NCBI GenBank assembly: GCA_910585615.1
Contig: CAJUFO010000054.1
Location: forward strand, 25,109-30,961
Direction: 5' to 3'
Length of the DNA stretch: 5,853 nucleotides
Source of the DNA: an uncultured Acetatifactor sp.
Lineage (GTDB): Bacteria; Bacillota; Clostridia; Lachnospirales; Lachnospiraceae
Below the pieces are notes generated by a model. The model searched no databases, had not been told where the DNA came from, and saw nothing but the letters and a program-made list of their open reading frames with translations. A program made the translations under genes and the position numbers. Shown here one piece after another: positions 1-5,695 of this stretch (the first letter of the stretch is position 1; every line of letters starts with the position of its first letter).

Positions 1-674
1 GCTGGGCCTGTGGCTCCGGTCGCTCCGGCTGCTCCCGCCGGGCCTGTGGCTCCGGTCGCTCCTGTGGCTCCGATTGGGCCTTCATCCCCCTGACACCCTT
101 TGGGTCCCTGCGCTCCAATGGGACCAGCTTCTCCCCGAATGCCCTGTGGCCCGGTTACGCCCTGCGGCCCCATGGCACCTATTGGGCCCGTGGGACCTGT
201 GGGGCCGGGAATCCCTCTGGGGCCCTGGGGGCCGACATCCCCCTGAGGACCGGCAGGCCCGGCAGGTCCCATAGGTCCGGCAGGTCCCGCAGGCCCTATG
301 TCTCCTTTGGGTCCTTCACAGCCGGGGTCACCTTTCGGCCCCACTTCTCCACGAACCCCCTGAATACCCTGAATCCCCTGGGGGCCTGCATAGCCTCTCG
401 GTCCGTCGCAGCCTCTCGGTCCTGTATTTCCGGTAGGTCCTACAGGCCCTGTATTTCCTCTGGGCCCCCTTGCACCGGGAACTCCCGGAATACCCTGTGG
501 ACCGATTGGACCCGGTTCCCCTCTGTCCCCCTTAGGACCGGGACAACCGCTATCCCCTTTGATGCCCTGAGGACCTGCCGGTCCCTGGTCGCCTTTAGGC
601 CCCATAGGACCGCGGGGACAGCACGGGGATTGTTCCTGAGCCTGATTGCAGCAACATGGATTATTTTGATTCAT
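1..674 (-). CDS. Collagen-like Gly-X-Y repeat protein (N-terminal part, runs off the left edge)
   Basis: The minus strand is open from the ATG at 674 to the window edge, giving 224 codons and no stop. Residues 1-21 are a short head with cysteines at 7, 8, 9, 18 and 19 and no hydrophobic signal peptide. From Gly22 on, every third residue is Gly: 67 complete Gly-X-Y triplets plus the start of a 68th, without interruption. The early and middle triplets are rich in GPK, GDx, GPR and GPQ, and the last ones before the edge shift to GAT/GPA. A ribosome binding site (AAGGAAG, about 7 nt spacer) supports the start. Bacterial collagen-like proteins form trimeric stalks on spores, exosporia or cell surfaces (BclA-type proteins are the known example); the missing C-terminus would normally carry a trimerising globular domain. 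A spore-surface role is inference. The family assignment is firm. Confidence 0.93.
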   Translation of the reverse strand, partial: MNQNNPCCCNQAQEQSPCCPRGPMGPKGDQGPAGPQGIKGDSGCPGPKGDRGEPGPIGPQGIPGVPGARGPRGNTGPVGPTGNTGPRGCDGPRGYAGPQGIQGIQGVRGEVGPKGDPGCEGPKGDIGPAGPAGPMGPAGPAGPQGDVGPQGPRGIPGPTGPTGPIGAMGPQGVTGPQGIRGEAGPIGAQGPKGCQGDEGPIGATGATGATGPAGAAGATGATGP

Positions 675-681
675 AAAAACA

Positions 682-688
682 CTTCCTT
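682..688 (-). promoter_or_regulatory. Ribosome binding site of the collagen-like gene
   Basis: Read on the minus strand this is AAGGAAG, lying about 7 nt before the ATG at 674. It confirms this start for the Gly-X-Y protein and puts translation initiation just behind the hairpin at 697-726. Confidence 0.7.
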
Positions 689-690
689 TT

Positions 691-726
691 AAGAAAATCT
701 ACTGAAAAATACCTTTCTCAGTAGAT
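691..726 (-). terminator. Terminator-like hairpin between araC-type gene and collagen-like gene
   Basis: The minus-strand RNA can fold ATCTACTGA-G-AAA against TTT-T-TCAGTAGAT, a 13-bp stem with one G-U pair and a GGTA tetraloop, followed by TTTCTT. The wobble pair forms only in the minus-strand RNA, which fits a minus-strand transcript. It lies about 70 nt behind the AraC-family stop codon and would end that transcript. The stem is AT-rich, so termination may be partial. It also lies only a few nucleotides before the collagen-like gene's ribosome binding site, so it could act as a leader attenuator if transcripts read through. Confidence 0.6.
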
Positions 727-735
727 ATAGTATGC
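726..735 (-). promoter_or_regulatory. Candidate sporulation-type -10 element for the collagen-like gene
   Basis: Minus-strand GCATACTATA fits the Bacillus sigma-K -10 pattern CATAnnnTA and also resembles the sigma-E -10. No vegetative promoter is apparent: a TTGACA at 760-765 is 27 bp from the nearest -10-like hexamer. Mother-cell sigma control would suit an exosporium-type collagen-like protein. The -35 of these sigma factors is weakly defined, so this rests on the -10 alone and stays tentative. Confidence 0.35.
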
Positions 736-796
736 ACTGCCCAGAAATTTGCCACATTTTGTCAAAACCAGGAAACGTATCGCCGGAGAATATCCA

Positions 797-1645
797 TTAC
801 ACACCTACCTTTCTGTCCGTCTGAGATACATGCCTTTTGCGGAATTTCAGCGGTGAAATCCCGTTTTTTTCGCGGAAGATGCGGATAAAATGGCTCACGC
901 TGGCGTAACCGGCCATTTCGGAAATCTCCAGTATGGATTTGTCCGACAAAGTGAGCAGGTTCTTCGCATATTCCATGCGAAGCTCCATCAGATAATGCTT
1001 GAAGGACATATGATAGTACCTTTGAAAGAACTCCGAAAACCTGGTATGTGAATATCCGGACATGGCAATCAATTCCGCCGTGGATCTGGTAAAATATTCG
1101 GGCAGCTTCACAAGGGAAGTGAAATCATAAAGCCAGCCCGGCGGCGAATCCCTTTTACTATGCATTTCCTCGTAGCACATTCCCAAAATATCCGCAATGA
1201 CAGAAAGGATACAGCTATGGTAGGCATTGGGATTATGGTCAAAGTGCCCTAAGCGGTCCTTCATTTCAAGCCTCGCAAGGTGGGACAGAATTGCCGCGAA
1301 CCCATCGCTGTCCGCCTTAATCTTCACAGCGTCCCGGGCGCGGACGAGATAATCGAAAAAATCCCGGTCAAAGAGATTGCGGCATAATCCTTCAAGCCTG
1401 TCCAAAGAAATATAGACATCCCGATGCTCATGGTTTTCGCTTGTGTCAAGTATCGCATGGGTGGCGGACGCACTGACAAAGTAGATATCGCCAATCCCCG
1501 CCTTCTCCGCTTTTCCGTTGGCCACATGGGTGGCATCCCCTTTGACGAACAGGATAATTTCACAATTATTATGCTTATGCTCCATGGCCGGAATATAATT
1601 GTTCGCCGTGGAAAGATCTCTGGATTCTAAGAAAGGTATAGGCAT
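797..1645 (-). CDS. AraC-family transcriptional regulator with cupin sensor domain
   Basis: This is a 282-residue DNA-binding regulator. The N-terminal half is an AraC-type cupin: a His-x-His pair at residues 23 and 25, Glu29, a Gly-Asp turn near 52-53 and His63 match the usual sugar-sensing barrel. The C-terminal ~95 residues are the AraC/XylS domain with two helix-turn-helix units, about 188-217 (TAELIAMSGYSHTRFSEFF) and 237-265 (ILEISEMAGYASVSHFIRIF), ending in the family's typical GISPLKFRKR. Length is normal for the family. A TTG at 1654 in the same frame would add three residues but is only 2 nt from AAGGAG; the ATG at 1645 is 11 nt away and is preferred. It is divergent from the GH78 rhamnosidase, so it probably activates that gene in response to a rhamnoside or rhamnose-derived ligand. 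The ligand is inferred from context only. Confidence 0.93.
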   Translation of the reverse strand: MPIPFLESRDLSTANNYIPAMEHKHNNCEIILFVKGDATHVANGKAEKAGIGDIYFVSASATHAILDTSENHEHRDVYISLDRLEGLCRNLFDRDFFDYLVRARDAVKIKADSDGFAAILSHLARLEMKDRLGHFDHNPNAYHSCILSVIADILGMCYEEMHSKRDSPPGWLYDFTSLVKLPEYFTRSTAELIAMSGYSHTRFSEFFQRYYHMSFKHYLMELRMEYAKNLLTLSDKSILEISEMAGYASVSHFIRIFREKNGISPLKFRKRHVSQTDRKVGV

Positions 1646-1691
1646 ATTTACCAATTCTCCTTTTTATTGAGGACATTATTTGGATATTTCT

Positions 1692-1720
1692 ATTCTAGTT
1701 TGGACACAAATCATTGTCAA
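1692..1720 (-). promoter_or_regulatory. Vegetative (sigma-A type) promoter of the AraC-family gene
   Basis: On the minus strand a perfect -35 TTGACA (1715-1720) is separated by 17 bp from -10 TAGAAT (1692-1697), predicting a start near 1685 and a leader of about 40 nt. The strength of this match suggests steady expression of the regulator unless a repressor blocks it. The TTTGGA repeats at 1679 and 1699 lie over the start region and the edge of the -10. Confidence 0.75.
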
Positions 1721-1731
1721 CAGGAAAGTAT

Positions 1732-1806
1732 AATGAAAAATGAGGTCTTCGGCAAATGAAAAAATCGGCAAAAATCGATATTTTCTATCCGGAAAGCGAA
1801 TGAAAA
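1732..1806 (+). promoter_or_regulatory. Candidate AraC-family operator region with phased AATGAAAA repeats
   Basis: AATGAAAA occurs at 1732-1739, 1755-1762 and 1799-1806, spaced 23 and 44 bp, that is close to two and four helical turns. The last copy lies just before the rhamnosidase -35. AraC-family activators usually bind direct-repeat half-sites about 21 bp apart next to the -35, so the arrangement suits the neighbouring regulator. The region is AT-rich, so chance is not excluded. Confidence 0.35.
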
Positions 1807-1809
1807 CGA

Positions 1810-1838
1810 TAGGCAGCTTCGCGCATATGTGCTATGCT
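1810..1838 (+). promoter_or_regulatory. Predicted activator-dependent promoter of the rhamnosidase gene
   Basis: TAGGCA (1810-1815) and TATGCT (1833-1838) are separated by 17 bp, with a TG one base before the -10 as in extended -10 promoters. The -35 matches the consensus at only four of six positions, as is common where an AraC-type activator is needed. The predicted start near 1845 leaves a leader of about 64 nt. Confidence 0.5.
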
Positions 1839-1856
1839 CTAGTTGAAGGGATGGGA

Positions 1857-1882
1857 GGCTTCCTTTTAGGGAACGAGAAGCC
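1857..1882 (+). other. Small hairpin in the rhamnosidase mRNA leader
   Basis: GGCTTC (1857-1862) and GAAGCC (1877-1882) form a 6-bp stem around a 14-nt loop; an alternative inner pairing TTCC/GGAA is possible. It has only a GTTTT behind it, so it is a weak terminator at best. It lies just before the ribosome binding site and might affect mRNA stability. No riboswitch family is recognised. Confidence 0.3.
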
Positions 1883-1892
1883 GCCGTTTTGG

Positions 1893-1899
1893 AAAGGAG
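1893..1899 (+). promoter_or_regulatory. Ribosome binding site of the rhamnosidase
   Basis: AAAGGAG with a 9-nt spacer to the ATG at 1909 is a near-ideal site and fixes the start of the rhamnosidase. Confidence 0.8.
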
Positions 1900-1908
1900 A
1901 AAACCACA

Positions 1909-4710
1909 ATGGAAACTAAGAACGAAAACAGCATATATCTGTACGATTTACGGACGAATGGCAGGATACGCCCCCTGGGAATCGACTGTGAGCACCAGGC
2001 ATTCTCATGGAAGATGCAGTCCGATACCATCGGGCAAAGGCAGGAAGCCTACATGATTGTCGTCAAGAAAACGGACGGCAAAACTGTCTGGGACAGCGGA
2101 AAAGTCGTCTGCGGCCAGTCACACGAAATCATTTACGGGGGAGAGCGCCTGGAAGCTGCGACCGCATACACATGGGAGCTCAGCGTTTGGGATCAGGAGG
2201 AAAACCTGATTGGCGCATCCGCATCCTTTGAGACTGCCCTGCCCACAAAGGAGGGCTTCGGCGATGCCAAATGGATCAGCGCCGCGGAATCCTCGGATGC
2301 CGATACCCACCGTCTCCCCGCATTCAGGCGTTCGGTGACCATTTCCAAAGAGGTCTCCAGCGCAAGGCTCTACTCCACCGCCCTGGGGGTATATGAGAAC
2401 TTCATCAACGGCCAGCGGGTGGGGGCAATCGGGGAGGATGGACAAGTCAGATACCATGAGCTGAAGCCCGGCTCCTCCGAAATGGCAAAGCGGAAATATT
2501 ACAGCACCTATGATGTGACCGCCATGCTGCATCAGGGTGAAAACGTCCTGGCCGCCCTTACGGGAAATGGATGGTGGAATAGCCTCATCGCAGCAAACTA
2601 CGGAAAACGGATAGCCTATCTGTGCAAATTGGTCATCCGGTATACCGATGGCAGCGTAGACGCCGTCTGTACCGATGAGAGCTGGAAGGCGGCGGACAAA
2701 TCCCCCATGGAGACAGCGGATATCTACAATGGGGAGAGCTATGACGCACAGTCCGACCTCAGCTTCCTGCAGGGAGGCTATGACGACAGCGGCTGGAGCC
2801 AGGCAGAAATCAACCAGGAGTATTCGGGAGAAATCACCCCATGGATCGGAAGCCCCATCATCGTGCGGGATGACCTGGAACGCCACGCAAAATCCGTCAC
2901 AATCTATCAAGGCGCCGTGGATGCGGATGAGGAACGTTTCGGCAGAATCAACGTCCTCCGCAATGTGGAGGTTCCTGTCGGCGCAAATACAGAGTTCACC
3001 CTCCACGGGGGAGAGACCGCCCTTATCGATTTCGGGCAGAATGCTGCAGGCTGGGAATCCTTTACCGTCAGCGGCAAACCAGGCACCCAGGTCACCATAG
3101 AGCATGGCGAGATACTGAACGACCATCTGGGCGAAAAGTCCCGCGGCAACGATGGGCCTGGCGGCAGCATCTATAACCTCAACTACCGTTCGGCCAAGGC
3201 GCAGACAATTTATACCTTAAGCGGAATCGGCGAGGAGCGCTATCATCCAACCATGACCTACTACGGCTTTCGGTATATAGAAATAACCGCCACCGATACA
3301 GTCCATTTCAAAGAAATCACCGCACAAGTCGTTACCTCAGTGGAGGAGGATGCGGGAGACCTCGCGACATCCGATGAGAAAATCAACCGTCTGCTCTCTC
3401 TGGCAAGGTGGGGACAGTATTCCAATTATCTCAGCGTCCCCACAGACTGCCCTCAGCGGGATGAGCGGTACGGCTGGATGGCAGACACACAGGTGTTCGC
3501 CACGGCAGGATGCTATCTCGGAAACAATAAGACCTTCCTGGAAAAATTCCTGCAGGATGTGCGGGATGCACAGCCTGAAAACGGCGCCTACGGCGGCGTA
3601 GCCCCCACAGGACGGTACGGCAATGAACAGGGGGGCACAGGATGGGCAGATGCCGGAGTCATCGTCCCCTATATCCTGTGGCAGATGTACGGGGACGTGT
3701 CCGTCATCAGGACGCACTGGAACTCCATGGTGCATTATGTGGACGGCTTTCTGGGCACCACCGAAAAACACGGCCCCGTGAACATCTGGGGCGACTGGGT
3801 GGCCTACGAATCCAATGACGGCGAAATCCAGGACATCCTCGCGGCGGCATACTATGCCTGGGATGCGCAGATGATGGCCGAGATGGCCAAAGCGGCGGGC
3901 TTCGACAATCAGGTTGAGAAATATAAAACCTTGTTCGCCGATGAAAAGGCTTATTTCATCGAAAACTTCGTGACTTCCGATGGAAAGATGAGACGTGGCG
4001 AACAATCCGTCTGCCTGTATGCCCTCTACCTGGATCTGCTCCCCCACAGCGCGTCGGTAAATGCAGTGACCGATCAGCTGCTTGAAAATATCAAGCGGAA
4101 CGGAAACAGGCTCCAGACCGGTTTTCTTGGCACTAAGATCATCCTGGACACCCTGACCAAGGTCGGCCAAAACCAGGTGGCGTATACCCTCCTGTTCCAG
4201 GAGCAGAATCCCTCCTGGCTCTACACGGTGAACCAGGGCGCCACTACGGTATGGGAACGGTGGAACTCCTATACGGTGGCTGACGGTTTTGCCGATGTGG
4301 GCATGAACTCTTTCAACCATTATGCCTATGGCGCCGTGGCAGAATGGATGTTCGCCACAATGGCAGGAATCGGAAACAGCCAGCCGGGATTCAAGCGAAT
4401 CTGTCTGGCGCCCGCGCCGGATCGGCGCCTGCCTATGGTCAGGGCAGAGTACAAAAGCGCCTATGGTCCCATCAAGGTGGCATCCGAGCTCCGGGAGGAA
4501 TCCTGGCAATATAGCTTTGCCATTCCCGCCAATACCACGGCCGAAATCCGCATCCCTACAGGAGGCGCACATATTACCGTGGACGGCATGGAAGTTTCCG
4601 CCCTGTCCCGGGATAGGGACGGCATCGTTCTCTGCCGAACGGAAAACGACATCGCTGTCTTTGACGCGGCAGCGTCAAAGCATACCATCCTTGTTGCTCT
4701 GGTACAGTGA
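1909..4710 (+). CDS. Alpha-L-rhamnosidase, glycoside hydrolase family 78
   Basis: This 933-residue inverting hydrolase removes terminal alpha-L-rhamnose from rhamnosides such as plant glycosides or rhamno-oligosaccharides. Domains in order: an Ig/FN3-like module (about 8-110), the AKWI junction (120-123), the N-terminal rhamnosidase domain (about 137-310, with YSTYDVT at 198-204 and GNGWW at 219-223), a beta-sandwich carrying DFGQNAAGW (374-382) and YGFRYIE (452-458), the (alpha/alpha)6 catalytic barrel (about 485-835) and a C-terminal beta domain. The catalytic motif DCPQRDERYGWMAD starts at Asp513, with Glu519 the likely general acid. GDW is at 628-630. TTVWERW holds Glu783, the likely general base, followed by NHYAYG at 803-808. 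The Glu-Glu spacing of 264 agrees with characterised GH78 enzymes. Length is typical and the frame is intact. There is no signal peptide, so it should act in the cytoplasm on imported substrate. The divergent AraC-type gene is its likely activator. No clear terminator follows the stop codon. Confidence 0.96.
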   Translation: METKNENSIYLYDLRTNGRIRPLGIDCEHQAFSWKMQSDTIGQRQEAYMIVVKKTDGKTVWDSGKVVCGQSHEIIYGGERLEAATAYTWELSVWDQEENLIGASASFETALPTKEGFGDAKWISAAESSDADTHRLPAFRRSVTISKEVSSARLYSTALGVYENFINGQRVGAIGEDGQVRYHELKPGSSEMAKRKYYSTYDVTAMLHQGENVLAALTGNGWWNSLIAANYGKRIAYLCKLVIRYTDGSVDAVCTDESWKAADKSPMETADIYNGESYDAQSDLSFLQGGYDDSGWSQAEINQEYSGEITPWIGSPIIVRDDLERHAKSVTIYQGAVDADEERFGRINVLRNVEVPVGANTEFTLHGGETALIDFGQNAAGWESFTVSGKPGTQVTIEHGEILNDHLGEKSRGNDGPGGSIYNLNYRSAKAQTIYTLSGIGEERYHPTMTYYGFRYIEITATDTVHFKEITAQVVTSVEEDAGDLATSDEKINRLLSLARWGQYSNYLSVPTDCPQRDERYGWMADTQVFATAGCYLGNNKTFLEKFLQDVRDAQPENGAYGGVAPTGRYGNEQGGTGWADAGVIVPYILWQMYGDVSVIRTHWNSMVHYVDGFLGTTEKHGPVNIWGDWVAYESNDGEIQDILAAAYYAWDAQMMAEMAKAAGFDNQVEKYKTLFADEKAYFIENFVTSDGKMRRGEQSVCLYALYLDLLPHSASVNAVTDQLLENIKRNGNRLQTGFLGTKIILDTLTKVGQNQVAYTLLFQEQNPSWLYTVNQGATTVWERWNSYTVADGFADVGMNSFNHYAYGAVAEWMFATMAGIGNSQPGFKRICLAPAPDRRLPMVRAEYKSAYGPIKVASELREESWQYSFAIPANTTAEIRIPTGGAHITVDGMEVSALSRDRDGIVLCRTENDIAVFDAAASKHTILVALVQ

Positions 4711-4771
4711 GGCTGATTTCATTGTACCGTTCCTGGGAGACGGGATCTGAGCAAGGCGCGAAATCCATAAG

Positions 4772-4895
4772 CTCTCGGAATTTCAGAAGGTAAAATCAGG
4801 CATTAGGGCAGGACGGCGCCTGGAAAAGTGAGAGAATCGCTCCAAAGGTGTTCCGAAAAGCCGCGTGATATGCAGCCTGGAAATTCCGAGAGAAT
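4772..4895. repeat. Cluster of three related ~13-21 bp repeats, two direct and one inverted
   Basis: A perfect 13-bp inverted repeat joins 4772-4784 (CTCTCGGAATTTC) and 4880-4892. The second arm belongs to a 21-bp unit (4875-4895: GCCTGGAAA, 4 nt, GAGAGAAT). That unit recurs in direct orientation at 4818-4837 as GCCTGGAAA, 3 nt, GAGAGAAT, 57 bp away. Two of the copies lie inside the decayed minus-strand permease fragment. They may mark small duplications and inversions during decay, or a minor repeat family. Confidence 0.5.
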
Positions 4896-5066
4896 ATAGG
4901 CAAGAATCGTATCGTCTATATCTGTCTGCCCCCTCACCTCAATCACAATATCGTCCTCCATATACTCGTCTGCCAAATGGGAGGCATCCAATCCCGTCAG
5001 TATTCCATTTACAATAATCAAGCTTGCAACGCTGCAGAGCAGCGGGGTATTTGACCCTCGCGGCAT
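4803..5066 (-). pseudogene. Fragment of a probable FtsX-like ABC transporter permease
   Basis: An 87-codon minus-strand frame encodes one hydrophobic segment (residues about 8-24, PLLCSVASLIIVNGIL), then an acidic stretch GLDASHLADEYMEDDIVIEV and LSEFPGCISR. This pattern of membrane helix, a Gly-Phe/Leu-Asp turn, a DI/DF beta strand and a LPGV-like turn is what the N-terminal part of FtsX/MacB-type permeases shows just after TM1. Whole proteins of that family have several hundred residues and several helices, so only a stub remains. There is no ribosome binding site before the ATG, and the last residues (after about 70) no longer look protein-like. It follows the response-regulator fragment on the same strand, as in peptide-sensing two-component/ABC loci. 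The family call is from memory of sequence patterns and is moderate; the non-functional state is better supported. Confidence 0.5.
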
Positions 5067-5068
5067 TC

Positions 5069-5176
5069 GCCAACTGGTCGTGCAAACACGGCCGCTTGGC
5101 TCACTGCTCGCGGGAATAAAACCAGCTTCCGGTGCAGAAAGGCCACAAAAAGGGCTGCACAGATGACCACCAGCAC
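5069..5176 (-). pseudogene. Possible sensor histidine kinase membrane/HAMP remnant
   Basis: In the frame one base off from the upstream response-regulator fragment, minus-strand codons give VLVVICAALFVAFL, a good transmembrane helix, then HRKLVLFPRAVSQAAVFAR, a basic amphipathic stretch like the start of a HAMP linker. The frame stops at 5018-5020 and has no start codon or ribosome binding site of its own. A kinase gene would be expected next to the response regulator, which is the main reason for this reading. The segment is too short to be sure. Confidence 0.25.
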
Positions 5177-5403
5177 CCGGATGCGGCCGATTGCACGGTC
5201 AAGGCGTGTTCATCCACAAAGTTTTCGCCCGCGTTCCACAGCTTTTCAAGGAGCACCTGCCGTGTCAAAACGGTTCGCGAATTTCTTACCAGTACCTTTA
5301 GCAAACGGTATTCCATGGGAGTGAAGATAACCGGTTCCCCCGCAAGGGCAACGGTCAATTCTAAAAAATTGATAGACAATTTTAGTTCCTCCAGGAGAAA
5401 AAG
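5101..5403 (-). pseudogene. Truncated OmpR/PhoB-family response regulator (winged-helix part only)
   Basis: The minus strand encodes the C-terminal DNA-binding domain of an OmpR-type regulator: FLELTVALAGEPVIFTPMEY, then RLLKVLVRNSRTVLTRQVLL and EKLWNAGENFVDEHALTVQ, which match strand, recognition-helix and wing-region positions of the family. The receiver domain with its phospho-Asp is absent; an in-frame TAG (5404-5406) closes the frame upstream. After Gln (5191-5193) the frame changes: shifting by one base restores IGRIR (5177-5191), which matches the family's ISRLR/ISRIR, so a 1-bp deletion is likely. The unshifted frame runs on to a TGA at 5101 as unrelated sequence. A GGAGG lies 8 nt before a TTG at 5379, so a 92-residue peptide could still be translated, but it would lack the last helix and wing. 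I read it as a decayed gene. Confidence 0.75.
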
Positions 5404-5561
5404 CTACTCGCCATCCCCATGAAAACAGAGAAACGGCAGCCAAAACTCATCAGACAACGCAGTTCCGGTTTGTTTTTTCAGTTACTTTCGGTTATCACTC
5501 ACATGCTTCCTTTTGCAGCCATGTGCACCATTTTGTCTCGTTCCAAAATATTTTTGTCCAC

Positions 5562-5596
5562 AAAAAAATCCGTAAACATCAGTGTTTGCGGATTTT
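5562..5596 (-). terminator. Intrinsic terminator of the rRNA/tRNA-Asn transcript
   Basis: Minus-strand RNA pairs AAAATCCGCAAACA (5583-5596) with TGTTTACGGATTTT (5565-5578), 13 of 14 positions matched, around a CTGA loop, and ends in a run of seven Ts. It lies 28 nt beyond the tRNA-Asn 3' end and should end the rRNA operon before the relic genes. Confidence 0.9.
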
Positions 5597-5623
5597 CCCT
5601 ACATGCCATCCCTTGGCACTTTA

Positions 5624-5695
5624 CTCCCCGAGTAGGGCTCGAACCTACAACAACTCGGTTAACAGCCGAGTGCTCTACCATTGAGCTATCGAGGA
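5624..5695 (-). tRNA. tRNA-Asn (anticodon GTT)
   Basis: A complete 72-nt cloverleaf reads on the minus strand. The 7-bp acceptor stem is TCCTCGA with TCGGGGA (one G-T pair), with discriminator G. The D arm is GCTC/GAGC, the anticodon stem CTCGG/CCGAG with loop CTGTTAA, giving anticodon GTT at 5661-5663, and the T arm GTAGG-TTCGAGC-CCTAC. CCA is not encoded and must be added after transcription. It sits 108 nt behind the 23S rRNA end, in the same orientation, so it is probably co-transcribed with the rRNA operon. Confidence 0.98.

Noticed and set aside
74..274. Plus-strand frame rich in Pro and Trp opposite the collagen-like gene
   Set aside because: It is the complement of Gly-X-Y repeat codons and has no start signal.
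1..674. Tandem DNA repeat or CRISPR-like array
   Set aside because: The periodicity is 9 bp from Gly-X-Y codons with varied X and Y residues; there are no conserved repeats with unique spacers.
760..765. TTGACA as -35 of the collagen-like gene
   Set aside because: The only -10-like hexamer behind it is 27 bp away, too far for a vegetative promoter.
840..859. Hairpin ATTTCA-GCGG-TGAAAT near the end of the AraC-type gene as terminator
   Set aside because: It lies inside the conserved C-terminal coding sequence and has no T tract on the transcribed strand.
2119..4572. Two long minus-strand open frames (2119-3126 and 3337-4572) opposite the rhamnosidase
   Set aside because: They are antisense to a well-supported GH78 gene, have no ribosome binding site or recognisable domain, and their composition reflects the codon bias of the sense gene.
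5624..5695. tRNA-Asn as an integration site of a mobile element
   Set aside because: No integrase, no repeat of the tRNA 3' end and no other element genes are seen in the flank; decay of nearby genes alone is not evidence.
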